64,000 bases of DNA from Zopfochytrium polystomum (lineage: Eukaryota; Chytridiomycota; Chytridiomycetes; Chytridiales; Chytridiaceae): contig JAIVFJ010000048.1 of NCBI GenBank assembly GCA_025765615.1, positions 186,001 through 250,000 on the forward strand, written 5' to 3'. Below the pieces are notes generated by a model. The model did no database searches. It was given only the letters and a program-made list of their open reading frames with translations, and was not told where the DNA came from. The translations under genes were made by a program, and so were the position numbers. Below are positions 27,001 to 36,639 of the stretch, piece by piece. How positions within the stretch are numbered: the stretch's first letter is position 1; each line of letters starts with the position of its first letter.

Positions 27001-27083
27001 ACACAAACACACACACACACACACTCTCTCTCTTGCATACCACACACACTCGCACTACACACACAAACACACACACACGCACG

Positions 27084-27129
<46 letters not shown>
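27001..27129. repeat. CA microsatellite
   Basis: Long CA-dinucleotide tract with interruptions. A second CA tract lies at 27426-27459, just after the stop codon of the hydrolase gene. Confidence 0.95.
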
Positions 27130-27131
<2 letters not shown>

Positions 27132-27427
27132 GTTGGCATATAGATAGACGGGATAGGACAGCTTGCAAAAAACAAGTGGGGGGGATGTACGTGGGGAAAA
27201 CCCCCTTTTAAGTCAGAGCAACGCACAACAAGTGGAAACAGCTCAACAGCAAAAGAATAATTCAAACGAGGTCCCGAGAAAAATGAAGTCAGAAAAACAG
27301 GAAGGAATCTAGCACGGGCCGAAAACCCGAGTGCGTGGGCGGGGCGAGCGGGCGACCAATACTGCAACTGCTATCCGGAGGCCGAGGAAACATACATACG
27401 CAACCACAAAAAGGAACAAAAGCAAAT

Positions 27428-27461
<34 letters not shown>

Positions 27462-27462
27462 C

Positions 27463-29644
27463 CTACACCATCACGTCGTCGACCAGAAACTGCGCGACGC
27501 GAGCAAACGTACGCGTCGCCGCGGGCGTCTGGTACGAAAACCAGCAGTGGAACTGACCCTCCTCCCTCAGCCGCCGCACCGCCAGACCGCCCTGCTCCAT
27601 CCGCTCGCACAGCCGCTCGGCGTCGTCGCGAAACACCTCCAGCCCGCCAATCGCGACCAGCGCCGGCCGCCGCCCGCTCCGAGCGTGCCGCCGCACCATG
27701 CCCGCAAACGCCGACGCGGGCGCGCGCAGCGGACTCACCAGCGGGTCGGCAATCGCCTCGGCGTGCGACCCGTGCACCGCCGGGCTCGCTAGGCCCCACC
27801 GCGCCATCTTTGCCGCAGACGCTCGCGGTGGCGATGGTGGCGATGGTGGTGGTGGCGGCGGTGGTGATAGCGCTGGCGGTGGTGACGGTGGTGGTGGTGA
27901 TGAAAGTGGCCCTGCTGCGGGGGTTGGCGGCAGCGTGGTTGTTGGAGCTGGAACCGCGGCCGCAACCGCAGCGGCCGCCGCCGCCGTCGTCCCCGTCGGC
28001 GCGCTGGGCACGGTTGTGCCTGCCCCCGCGGCGCTCGTCGCAGCTGCGACAACCGCCGCGTTGAGCGCCGCCTTTGCCTCCGCCGTCACAATGGCAGACT
28101 TGGTCCTCGACAGCCTCCGCGGCGAGGCCGCCACCGGCGCCGCTGGCGCCGACATGGCCTGCCCGGCGCCGCTTTTTCGGCGCGACGTGGCCGGCAACCG
28201 GCGTCCCGTCGTCGAATCCCGTGTACATGCGCGCAAACTTGTCCACCACCGCGCGTGGAAGGTAGTCGAACGACGCGTTCGCGTCAAACGACTGGCTCGC
28301 CGTCGACATTTCCACCCACGGCGAAAGCAGAACCAGCGCGCAGGCGGGCTCGTTCCTCGGACTCGAGAGCGACGACGACGACAACGGCCGCCTCGCCAAA
28401 TGCGACGACGAAAACGCCTCGCCACCTTCGTCGTCGGCCATGGCTGCAGCCGCCGCCACCGCTGCAGACACCACCGCATTCGCGCCGCCATCCAGCTGTT
28501 GTTCAGGCCTCGGCTCAACGCGCGATACCTGGAGCCACTGCAGCACGCCTAGGGCCAGGCCGACACCAGCAGAGTCTCCCATCACAATCAGCCGGTCGGG
28601 GTTGGCCCCTCGTTCTCTGGTCAAGTGCTGAAAGCAGAGCAAAGGGGCAAGTTCAGTGAGCACACGCGCGCAATGCCTGCTCGCAAGCTCACCATGTACG
28701 CGGCAACGACAGTCTCGAGTGCGGCCGGAAATGGATGGTCCGGTGCGTGTGGGTAACCGACTGACACGGCGCGAATTTTTCGGTTTCCAGACAGCTCCGC
28801 GACCTGGTCCATGATACCGACGATCGCGGGCAGGCATTGCGTCGGCGTCCCAAACGCAAAGCCACCACCGTGCAGGTACATGATCAAGTACTCGTCCGCT
28901 TGGAAATCGGCGTGTGCAAGCTCGCTCAGCTGCGCGGCGGATAGCTTTCTGCGAGGGAAACAGAAAGAAAGAACAATTGAGAACGCAAGGACAAAGCACC
29001 CGGTCAGCTAAGCGGCAAAGCACACTGCCCGCCACTAACCCACCTCGGAGTCCTCACGTCTTCGGGCGGGAGCACAATGTATCCCGAGAATCCCCACTTT
29101 TCCTCGTCGATTGCAGCATACCGTCGAGAACTGACGACAAGCCCTGATGGTGGGGGGAGTGGGTGAGGAGAGGGAGATGAGAGGGTGGACGCGACTTACT
29201 CGCCATGTCGCACGCCATTGTCAAGCTGTAGCGGGCGTAGCTTCCGATGCTTGGGTGCGACATGAGGGTGGCGTATCCCCTTCCGAACGATGCAAAGAGC
29301 GAGGCGACGGGATGCTGCTGGACTTGGGTCGAATTGGTGGGTGTTGGCAGCGGCGGCGCATGACGGGGGGAGTCTGGCGGAGAGGGCAGGTGGGAAGGCG
29401 CGGCGGCCGCGCCGGTTGTTGTTGTTGAGGAGGGGGACGAGGTGGAGAAGAAGCCTAGCGAAGAAACGCGCTTCGGAGGAGTAAAAGCAGCAGTGGAAGT
29501 GGAAGTAGTAGTGGTGGTAGTAGTAGTAGAAGAGGAAGGAGGAGACGTGGAGGCGGCCAGGTTGTTTGGCGTCGTCGTCGTCGCCGCCGTCGAGGCTGCG
29601 GCTGATGGCGCTGATGGCACTGCTGCCGTCATCATCATCGTCAT
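27463..29644 (-). CDS. Alpha/beta hydrolase of the hormone-sensitive-lipase (HSL) type, with a frame break
   Basis: Exons 29644-29200, 29143-29044, 28948-28693 and from 28627 join in frame. The N-terminus is low complexity. DEEKWGFSGYIV lies in exon 2. The oxyanion-hole HGGGF of HSL esterases lies in exon 3 and the nucleophile motif GDSAG in exon 4, followed by LLSPWVEMS. The end of the protein, with the likely acid and His (GGLEVFRDDAERLCERM and GQFHCWF), reads in another frame and stops at 27463. Between them lies about 400 bp of Ala/Pro-rich sequence. A frame change of one is needed near 28150-28220, where I see only a very short GT-AG candidate, so this is either an unusually small intron or a real indel. 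The family hydrolyses esters of lipids or small molecules; the substrate is unknown. The Met at 29644 is one of four nearby candidates. Confidence 0.8.
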
Positions 29645-29768
29645 CACTACTGTTTTTCTTTTTCTTTTTTTTTTTTTTTTCTCTTCTTTTTCTTTTTTTT
29701 TTTGGACGACACCCTTTTTCAATTCAAAGTGTGAACTTTTGTCTCCCTAAAATGGAAGGTAAAGTCAG

Positions 29769-29912
29769 TAATTAAGAAGGAATTCGTGGGGAATCAAACA
29801 CAAGATTAAAACTTCTTGCAACAAAAGATTGTATTACAGGTAATTAAGAAGGAAATCGTGGGGAATCAAACACAGGATTCAAACTCCTCGCAACAAATGA
29901 TTGTATTACAGC
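29769..29912. repeat. 72-bp tandem duplication
   Basis: Two head-to-tail copies of a 72-bp unit beginning taattaagaagg (29769 and 29841), diverged at several positions. The unit contains gattcaaactcc, which faintly resembles a tRNA T-arm, but no full tRNA fold is present. Confidence 0.85.
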
Positions 29913-30575
29913 AATAACCCAAAAACCTTGCCATCCCAACCATGAAACAAGCTGAAATTCAAAGGATGTGGACTGGGCACGAAACAGACCGACCAAAACA
30001 AACAAATCAGAAAAAAGGCAGTTTGTCTAAGGAAACATGGGAGTCAGTAAGGATTGGCGGGTAGGCAGATAAAACTGCAATCTGGGCATTTCCTTGGATG
30101 GGGATAGAGCAAACCCCCTAACCAGGGCTTGCATAAGGTGCAGTTGGGATATGGTAAAGCATGTCGCTATCCGCACTACGTTAACCGCTGGTAACCAGCT
30201 TAACTGGCATCCCACATTTGTGCAATGCAGAAAGCAGAAAGTTCCATTTTTGATGGCTTTGTTTGTCTCTTCAAAATTTTCTCTGATGCCAGCGAGCAGC
30301 CCAGACATCAGTGTCGCACAATGCGACGTGATGACAGTCACTAGTTGCTGGGGCGATGACGACTAACTTCTTAACTCCCTCTTAAGCATCGCTTTCTTCA
30401 GCATCATCATCGGCGATGTATCCTGGTATCCTTCAGCTACACCACCCCCTCCTGCTGGCTCCAAAGCGAACCCCGACTTGTCAATCTGCACTGTCACAGC
30501 CACCAGTATCTCAGCAGCTGCCCACATTCCCTACAGGACTCTTCTTACTGCAGTGGCTTGCTCTCCCATGGCAGT
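29913..30575. other. Intergenic stretch, no gene recognised
   Basis: A 104-codon minus-strand frame (30341-30027) has no recognisable domain. At 30550-30570 the sequence is an inverted scrap of the family A LTR (tggcttgctctcccatgg) next to the LTR that starts at 30576. Confidence 0.4.
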
Positions 30576-30982
30576 TGTTTGGCAGAACTGACTGGTTAGC
30601 AGCAAGAGGCACAAGACGGACCCGAACCTATTGTGACTGTGAGTTATTGTTCTCACGATGCCCATGGGAGAGCGAGCCACCGCCAATGCAGACCTGGGAG
30701 CTGGCTCGCGCAGATGACAAATACTCTGAGTATTAAGTGGAACAGAAACCTGATGTCAACAGTTTTCCTCCTCCTCTGCTCAAGCAGATAATATAGGAGA
30801 CCCTGTGCCAGTCACGCTTGCCCAGCAACTATTACAGTGTGCATATCATCATTGTATGTATCAATGATTCATAACTCAGTTTTTTCCCTTTCTCTCCAAG
30901 TTGGGGAGAAGGACCACCCATAAACACACATCTCCACTTCATTCACTCCTTCCACTCACTCACTCAGAATAGACTGTTTACA
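30576..30982 (+). mobile_element. Solo LTR, family A, copy 3
   Basis: A 407-bp copy in plus orientation, TGTTTGGCAG...CTGTTTACA. The flanks gcagt and caaca do not match. It is somewhat diverged from the other copies. Confidence 0.8.
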
Positions 30983-31770
30983 CAACAGCCTGCCAGCTAT
31001 CTGGCTGCATCAACCACAGATTCTTGCTCAGAACAACAATCTCCACCACCTCCAACAACAGAATTAGCCTAGCTCAACTTTGAAACCATTTCATTTGGGA
31101 ATTTTCGACGCCCCCTCCTGGCCTACTCCATCATTCAATCCAGGCGTGTTATAGTGCAATCAAAAGCTCTGATTCTCCTCTTTCCAACAAGCTATCACAG
31201 AGCTGTCTACGTTGTACCGAATTTGATTGGCCTCTGAAGTCAAAAACGTCTCCTCAACTTTGCGAGACATCTTCTCAACGCTGGGGAGTGATCAAGGAAT
31301 GCCCTTACACACCTGAATAGCTCTGCTTCCGCTTTTTTGATTGGTTGTAAGAGCTTCTGGCTACAATGCCTACAGCAGGAGTTACAAGCAATTTTGATAA
31401 GGGGGGTCCAAAAGTCAGACTACCACTACCTCCAACCAACCATTTTGTCCTTTCTTGTGTGACAAGTCACCCCTGCTGCACACCAGATTGCTCTAAGTTC
31501 CCTCCATCTTGCTCTCCAACACTCCCCACGGGACAACACCACCAAAACTTTGATTCTCAGCCTGAAATTTGGCACAAAATCGCTATTCAACGGTGCCAAC
31601 CTGCTATTCTCATTTCAGAATTTTCGTCTGTCAATCAACTTGCAACAAGCATTGTGTGCAACACATGGACCATTTTTCCACCAAGTACAGAATCAAGCAA
31701 CTCCTAAAGTCACAATTCGTCGCTGCCACACTGTTGAGCAACTCCTCCACATTTTCCAGCTACTGGTTTC
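30983..31770. other. Intergenic stretch, no gene recognised
   Basis: Frames up to about 140 codons carry no domain. It forms the left flank of the Ty3 element, and its last five bases (tcctg, 31771-31775) are that element's target duplication. Confidence 0.4.
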
Positions 31771-31775
31771 TCCTG

Positions 31776-32128
31776 TGTTATGAATCACCCTCTGGAAACC
31801 TCTGGAACCTTCTAGAACATTCCTTCATGGAACCTTCTGGAACCTTCTGGAACCTTCTGGAACATTCCTTCATGGAACCATGTGGAACCTTCTGGAACCT
31901 TCTTTGCTTTCCTGACTTGTCTTGTTGTCATTGGTATCATTGGTATCATTGTATTACTAATTGCTCTTTCTGGAACTTTCTTTGAGTCTTGACAAGGAAG
32001 ACTCCCAAAGGGTATAAAAGGGGGATGGTGGACCTGTCCCATCCCTCAAGTGAATTATTGTTTCCAATACAATCATCACTCCTCTCAGTTCCTTGTCTGC
32101 CTTGTCCTGTCCTGCCCTGTTCCTGACA
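31776..32128 (+). repeat. 5' LTR of the Ty3 element
   Basis: 353 bp, TGTTATGAATC...CCTGACA. It has one more copy of an internal unit of about 45 bp (ctggaaccttctagaacattcc-type) than the 308-bp 3' LTR. It carries the TATA box at 32013-32020. Confidence 0.93.
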
Positions 32129-32141
32129 TCATAATTCACTT
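32013..32141 (+). promoter_or_regulatory. LTR promoter and self-priming primer-binding site
   Basis: A TATA box (TATAAAAG, 32013-32020) is followed 28 nt after its end by AAGTGAATTAT (32048-32058), the expected transcript start. Two bases after the LTR end, ATAATTCACTT (32131-32141) is the exact reverse complement of those 11 nt. Tf1/sushi-type retrotransposons prime reverse transcription by folding the first 11 nt of their own transcript onto such a site, and no tRNA-type TGG site is seen here. The complementarity is direct; the mechanism is inferred from that family. Confidence 0.8.
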
Positions 32142-32168
32142 CACCCTCTCCTACTACTCTCTGCCATC

Positions 32169-33091
32169 ATGTCTGACCCAAACAACACCTTCCCTGATGC
32201 AACTGCCTTCCAAGCCTTGATGGACCAATTACAAGCCCTTTCAAGACAGACACACCAACTTCAAGAACAAGTCCTTCACCAGCAGCACCAGCTTCAACAA
32301 CAACTTCACCAACAAGAACATCAAGCTCTTCCCCTGCCCCAAGCCAACCAAGCAAGAGAGCCCAAGGTTCCCAGCCCTGACAAGTTCACTGGGCTGGCCA
32401 AAGACCTTAGGAACTTTATGGCCACTGTGGAGAATGTCATCCTTCTCCAACCTTCAAGATTTCCCAGTGAGCAAGTCAAGGTTCTTTTCACAAGCACCCT
32501 CCTGTCTGGTCAAGCTCAATCATGGTACAGATCTCTCCCAAGCACACCCACCACCCTGCAAGAGCTCTGGGAGGGGCTGGAAGCTACCTTTGGTGACCCC
32601 TACGCATCTTGGATAGCAAGATCCAAGCTCAAGCATATCAAGCAAGGAAAGCAATCTTGTGTGGCCTACACCAACCAATTCAAGCAACTAGCCAGAGACT
32701 CTGGATACAATGATGCAGCTCTGATGGAGCTGTACCATGATGGTCTCCATGAGTCCATCCAAGACATGCTCTCCCAGTCTCTGCACATCTCTGAGACCTT
32801 ATAAGAGTACATTCTCCTTGCCATCAAGATTGACAACAGACTCTACTCCAAGAGGCTGAAGCAAAGACAAGTAGGAACTACATCAAGGCCTACCCCAGTC
32901 CCTCAGGCTCTTACAGTTCCTGAACCCATGCAAGTGGATGCAGTTGAGACACTTCCTAAGGGTCCTCTGAGCCAAGAGGAGAAAACAAGGAGGGCCCAGC
33001 AGGGACTGTGTTTCTACTGTGGCTCCAAGGAGCATGCTGTCAAGGACTGCCCAAGGAAGAAGCACCCAAACTCCCAGGTCCAGGCTCACTG
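32169..33091 (+). pseudogene. gag of the Ty3 element (interrupted)
   Basis: Starts MSDPNNTFPD with a Gln-rich coiled segment, then a capsid-like domain (PDKFTGLAKDLRNF). An in-frame TAA sits at 32802-32804 in an otherwise continuous reading. Downstream in the same frame is a CCHC zinc knuckle, CFYCGSKEHAVKDC, at 33009-33050. The frame ends at a TGA near 33091, where protease continues in another frame. Confidence 0.88.
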
Positions 33092-33958
33092 AGGGGCAAT
33101 TCCCTGGACCCTCCTCCAAGCTGCCCCTGTTTCATCACCACCACCAGCACCACAAACACCTCAAATTCCAAGCCCCACCAACTCACCATGGATGTCAAGA
33201 TTCAACTCTCACCCAAGTCAACCATCACAACCAAGGCCCTTATCGACTCTGGATCATCCTGCAACATCATTGATGCCACCCTTGCCAAGTCTTGTGCCAT
33301 TCCCACCATCAAGAAATCCACACCCCTTAAGGTTCACTTTGCCAATCATGCTCTGTTCAAGGAAATCAGCCATGAAACCAAGCAAAACCTCCACATCCAA
33401 GGCTTTCCACCATCCATGGTCAACCTGGAAGTATTGGATCTTGGCTCACCCACATTCTCTGTCATCCTGGGATTACCATGGCTGCAAGCCCAGAACCCTG
33501 CCATTGATTGGGTCACTGGTCAAGTCCAACCTCCACCAATTGGAACAGTCACCCAAAACTCAAGTCAAGCCTCCAAGTCTCATGCTCTCAAGTCCCTGAT
33601 TCAAGGTTCTCAGCCTAGTATCCAAGGTCAACCACAAATGACAGCTCCAGTATCAGCCTGCAGCTCACAGATCCCAGCCAAGATTCAAGTTTCACAGTTC
33701 ACAGTTCATAGTCAAGATTCCAGTACAGCTCATAGAGCTCACAGTCATGGCCAAGTCTGTAGTTCACAGAACCCACAGTCAAAGATTCAAGTACCACAGT
33801 TCACAGTCCAAATTCAAGATTCAAGCTCCACAGCTCACAGTCTTTGCCAAGAACAGAACCCTCTGTCAAAGATTCAAGAATCACAGTTCCCAGTCAACAA
33901 TTCAAGCCCCACTGCTGATGAGCACAGAAGGACAGACCTTGCACCTGAAGGGGGAGAT
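33092..33958 (+). pseudogene. Aspartic protease of the Ty3 element plus Gln/Ser linker
   Basis: The frame contains ALIDSGSSCNIIDA, the retroviral-type protease active site (D-S-G), and VILGLPWLQAQNPAIDW, the usual end of Ty3 protease before reverse transcriptase. A Ser/Gln-rich linker with repeated SQ-type units follows instead of polymerase, up to the nested LTR. The frame differs from gag, so a small indel near 33060-33090 is likely. Confidence 0.85.
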
Positions 33959-34311
33959 TGTTATGAATCACCCTCTGGAAACCTCTGGAACCTTCTAGAA
34001 CATTCCTTCATGGAACCTTCTGGAACCTTCTGGAACCTTCTAGAACATTCCTTCATGGAACCTTGTGGAACCTTCTGGAACCTTCTTTGCTTTCCTGACT
34101 TGTCTTGTTGTCATTGGTATCATTGGTATCATTGTATTACTAATTGCTCTTTCTGGAACTTTCTTGGAGTCTTGACAAGGAACACTCTCAAAAGGTATAA
34201 AAGGGGGATGGGGGACCTGTCCCATCCCTCAAGTGAATTATTGTTTCCAATACAATCATCACTCCTCTCAGTTCCTTGTCTGCCTTGTCCTGTCCTGCCC
34301 TGTTCCTGACA
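33959..34311 (+). mobile_element. Solo LTR, family B, nested in the Ty3 element (target duplication gagat)
   Basis: 353 bp, the same length as the 5' LTR, flanked by gagat (33954-33958 and 34312-34316). Without the LTR and one copy of the repeat, the protease-linker frame continues in phase into the integrase frame. The LTR therefore inserted after the element had already lost its polymerase region. Confidence 0.92.
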
Positions 34312-34316
34312 GAGAT

Positions 34317-36323
34317 GGTTTCACCCCACCATCCAAGACACACCTTTCACTGCTTCCTGACAGTGTGTGGGCCTATGCTATTTCCAAGGACCCCAAGCCT
34401 CACAAGATTCAAATCAGCCAAGAAGAGGAAAAACTTGAGATACTCAAGACAAGGCATGATGCAGCAACAGCTGGACACCCAGGAGAGCACAAGACATATG
34501 AGCTTGTTTCCAGAGACTTCTACTGGCCAGGCATGAGGAAGTACATCAAGAACTATGTCAGCAGCTGTGAAACCTGTCAAAGAAACAAATCCAGCAGACA
34601 CAAGCCCTATGGACTTCTGGAGCCCCTCCCAATTGCCATCAGCCCTTGGTCATCAATATCCATGGACTTCATTGTGAAACTGCCCCCATCCCATGGATTT
34701 GACTCTATCCTTGTTGTCATCTGCAGAAGGACAAAGTTGGCCCATTTTATCCCCTGCACTGAGAATATAGATGCACAAGGAACAGCAGACCTGTTTTTGC
34801 AGCACATATTCAGGCTCCATGGGCTGCCTCAGTCAATCATCAGTGACAGAGGACCTCAGTTCATTTTTTTTTTTTTTTTTTTTATTGTTCCAGCCCCAGA
34901 GGGGCTGGCGGGAAGAGAAAGAGCCATCAACGGTGAACCGTAATGGACTACGTCCAGGTATCACCTCAGCAAACCCACCCCATGCGCTACGGACTTACAG
35001 GGTCGTCAGGCATCTCCACCGCACATAAAGCCACAATGATCAAAGGAGAAGGGGAAAACACAGAATCAAGAAAATAGAGAAGTGAGTCTGAAGGAGGTCA
35101 GTGTAAGAGAGGGGAGCATCTGTGAAAGATCGGAGGGTTGGGATAAGTCAGATTAGGCAACAGCCCATGTCAAGATTGAGAAGGGCAACAGTGGCTCAGT
35201 GAACGTCAGGGGGCTCAGCAGGAGATGGGTGACGAGTGGCTCTTGCTTGTTGGCGTGAGGGGAGTTGTATTGTGTGGTGAAGCCAGATAATGCCTGCAAC
35301 AAGTTTTATGCGGCCGAGGTAGTGGTCAATCCATCTGGAAGAAGCCTTGGTGCGCAAAAGCCAGATGCCTGGGCAAGTGTCAGTGGAGTGCCGGCGACTA
35401 CACGTGGTGCAGCGAGGTTGAGAGGGTTGTGAGGAGCTGTTACGCTCAGTTCAGATCTCAATTTTGGAAAGCACTCACAGCAGCCCTTGGAATCAAGTCT
35501 CAACTGTCAACTGCTTATCACCCTCAGACTGATGGACAAACAGAAAGAACAAACCAGACTCTGGAGCAGTATTTGAGGTGCTATGTCAGCTATCAACAGG
35601 ATGATTGGCCACCCTCCTTCCGCTGGCAGAATTTGCTCTCAACAATTCTCTCCACTCAAGCACCCAGCTACCTCCTTTCTTTGCAACCTATGGCTTCAAT
35701 CCAAGAGGAGATCTTCTGGGACAAGAGACCCTATCCAATGTCCAAGCTCTTGCTGTGGCTTCACACTTGCATAATTTCAAGATCATCAGCACCTTCCTGG
35801 ACTCCACCCTGAAGCAAGCCCAAGAAGATGCCTCAAGATTCGCCAACACTCACAGAATGGACCATGACCTTGCTGTGGGTCAGCAAGTTTGGCTTCTGAG
35901 GAAGAACTTGCAGACCAAAAGACCAAGTCCCAAGCTAGACAACCTCAAGTTGGGACCTTTCAAGATCTTGGAGCAAATCAATCCAGTCACCTTCAAGCTG
36001 GATCTCCCTGCATCCATGAAGATCCACCCAGTTTTCCATGTCAGTTTTTTGGAGAAGTTTGTGGCCAATTACATTCCAGGCAGAGTTGTTCCTCCTCCTC
36101 CTCCAGTTGAGGTAGAAGGTGAAGAGGAATTTGAGGTTGAACAAATCTTGGATGCCAAGTGGTTTGGAAGGACACTCAAGTTCCTTGTTAAGTGGAAAGG
36201 TTACTCAGATGCTGACAACACCTGGGAACCTGAGTCAAACCTCACTCACTGCCAAGACCTTCGCTCAAGTTCAAGACCAGGTACCCCACCAAGTTGCAGA
36301 AGAGGCCTAAAAGGGGGAGATGA
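34317..36323 (+). pseudogene. Integrase and chromodomain of the Ty3 element (interrupted)
   Basis: Zinc-binding N-terminus (H...GHPGEH...CETCQRNK), then the core with SMDFIVK and SDRGPQF (two catalytic Asp). After the retroposon insertion come RSQFWKAL and the catalytic Glu in [16 protein letters not shown] frame change lies near 35610. A C-terminal region with HPVFHVSFLEKF leads into a chromodomain (VEQILDAK...LVKWKGYSDADNTWEP) ending near 36250. Chromodomains direct such elements to heterochromatin marks. Confidence 0.92.
34864..35444 (-). mobile_element. Poly(A) retroposon inserted in the integrase (target duplication ctcagttca)
   Basis: 581 bp inserted in minus orientation. A run of 20 T at 34864-34883 is its poly(A) tail, and ctcagttca flanks it (34855-34863 and 35445-35453). 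Its 3' part matches the 3' half of the SINE at 21566-21850. The 5' part is different and longer and has no clear tRNA head or polymerase motif. It may be a 5'-truncated LINE or a longer SINE subtype. Confidence 0.85.
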
Positions 36324-36631
36324 TGTTATGAATCACCCTCTGGAATCCTCTGGAACCTTCTAGAACATTCCTTCATGGAACCTTGTGGAACCCTCTCGAA
36401 CCTTCTTTGCTTTCCTGACTTGTCTTGTTGTCATTGGTATCATTGGTATCATTGTATTACTAATTGCTCTTTCTGGAACTTTCTTGGAGTCTTGACAAGG
36501 AAGACTCCCAAAGGGTATAAAAGGGGGATGGTGGACCTGTCCCATCCCTCAAGTGAATTATTGTTTCCAATACAATCATCACTCCTCTCAGTTCCTTGTC
36601 TGCCTTGTCCTGTCCTGCCCTGTTCCTGACA
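36324..36631 (+). repeat. 3' LTR of the Ty3 element
   Basis: 308 bp, preceded by the polypurine tract and followed by the target duplication tcctg. It lacks one of the internal units of about 45 bp present in the 5' LTR. Confidence 0.93.
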
Positions 36632-36639
36632 TCCTGCAA

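Larger units (their letters stand above)
31776..36631 (+). mobile_element. Ty3/gypsy chromovirus relic, RT-less, with nested insertions
   Basis: It is bounded by family B LTRs and flanked by the target duplication tcctg (31771-31775 and 36632-36636), so it is one insertion. The internal order is gag with zinc knuckle, protease, solo LTR insertion, integrase, retroposon insertion, rest of integrase, chromodomain, polypurine tract (AAAAGGGGGAGA just before 36324) and 3' LTR. Reverse transcriptase and RNase H are absent. Without the two nested insertions the element is about 3.9 kb, short for a chromovirus. A stop, frameshifts and the insertions make it inactive. Confidence 0.93.

Noticed and set aside
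27001..27460. CRISPR-like array in the CA-rich region
   Set aside because: It is a plain dinucleotide microsatellite without spacers; no CRISPR array occurs anywhere in this eukaryotic window.
29840..29912. tRNA gene in the 72-bp repeat
   Set aside because: Only a T-arm-like string is present; no A box, acceptor stem or anticodon arm can be folded.
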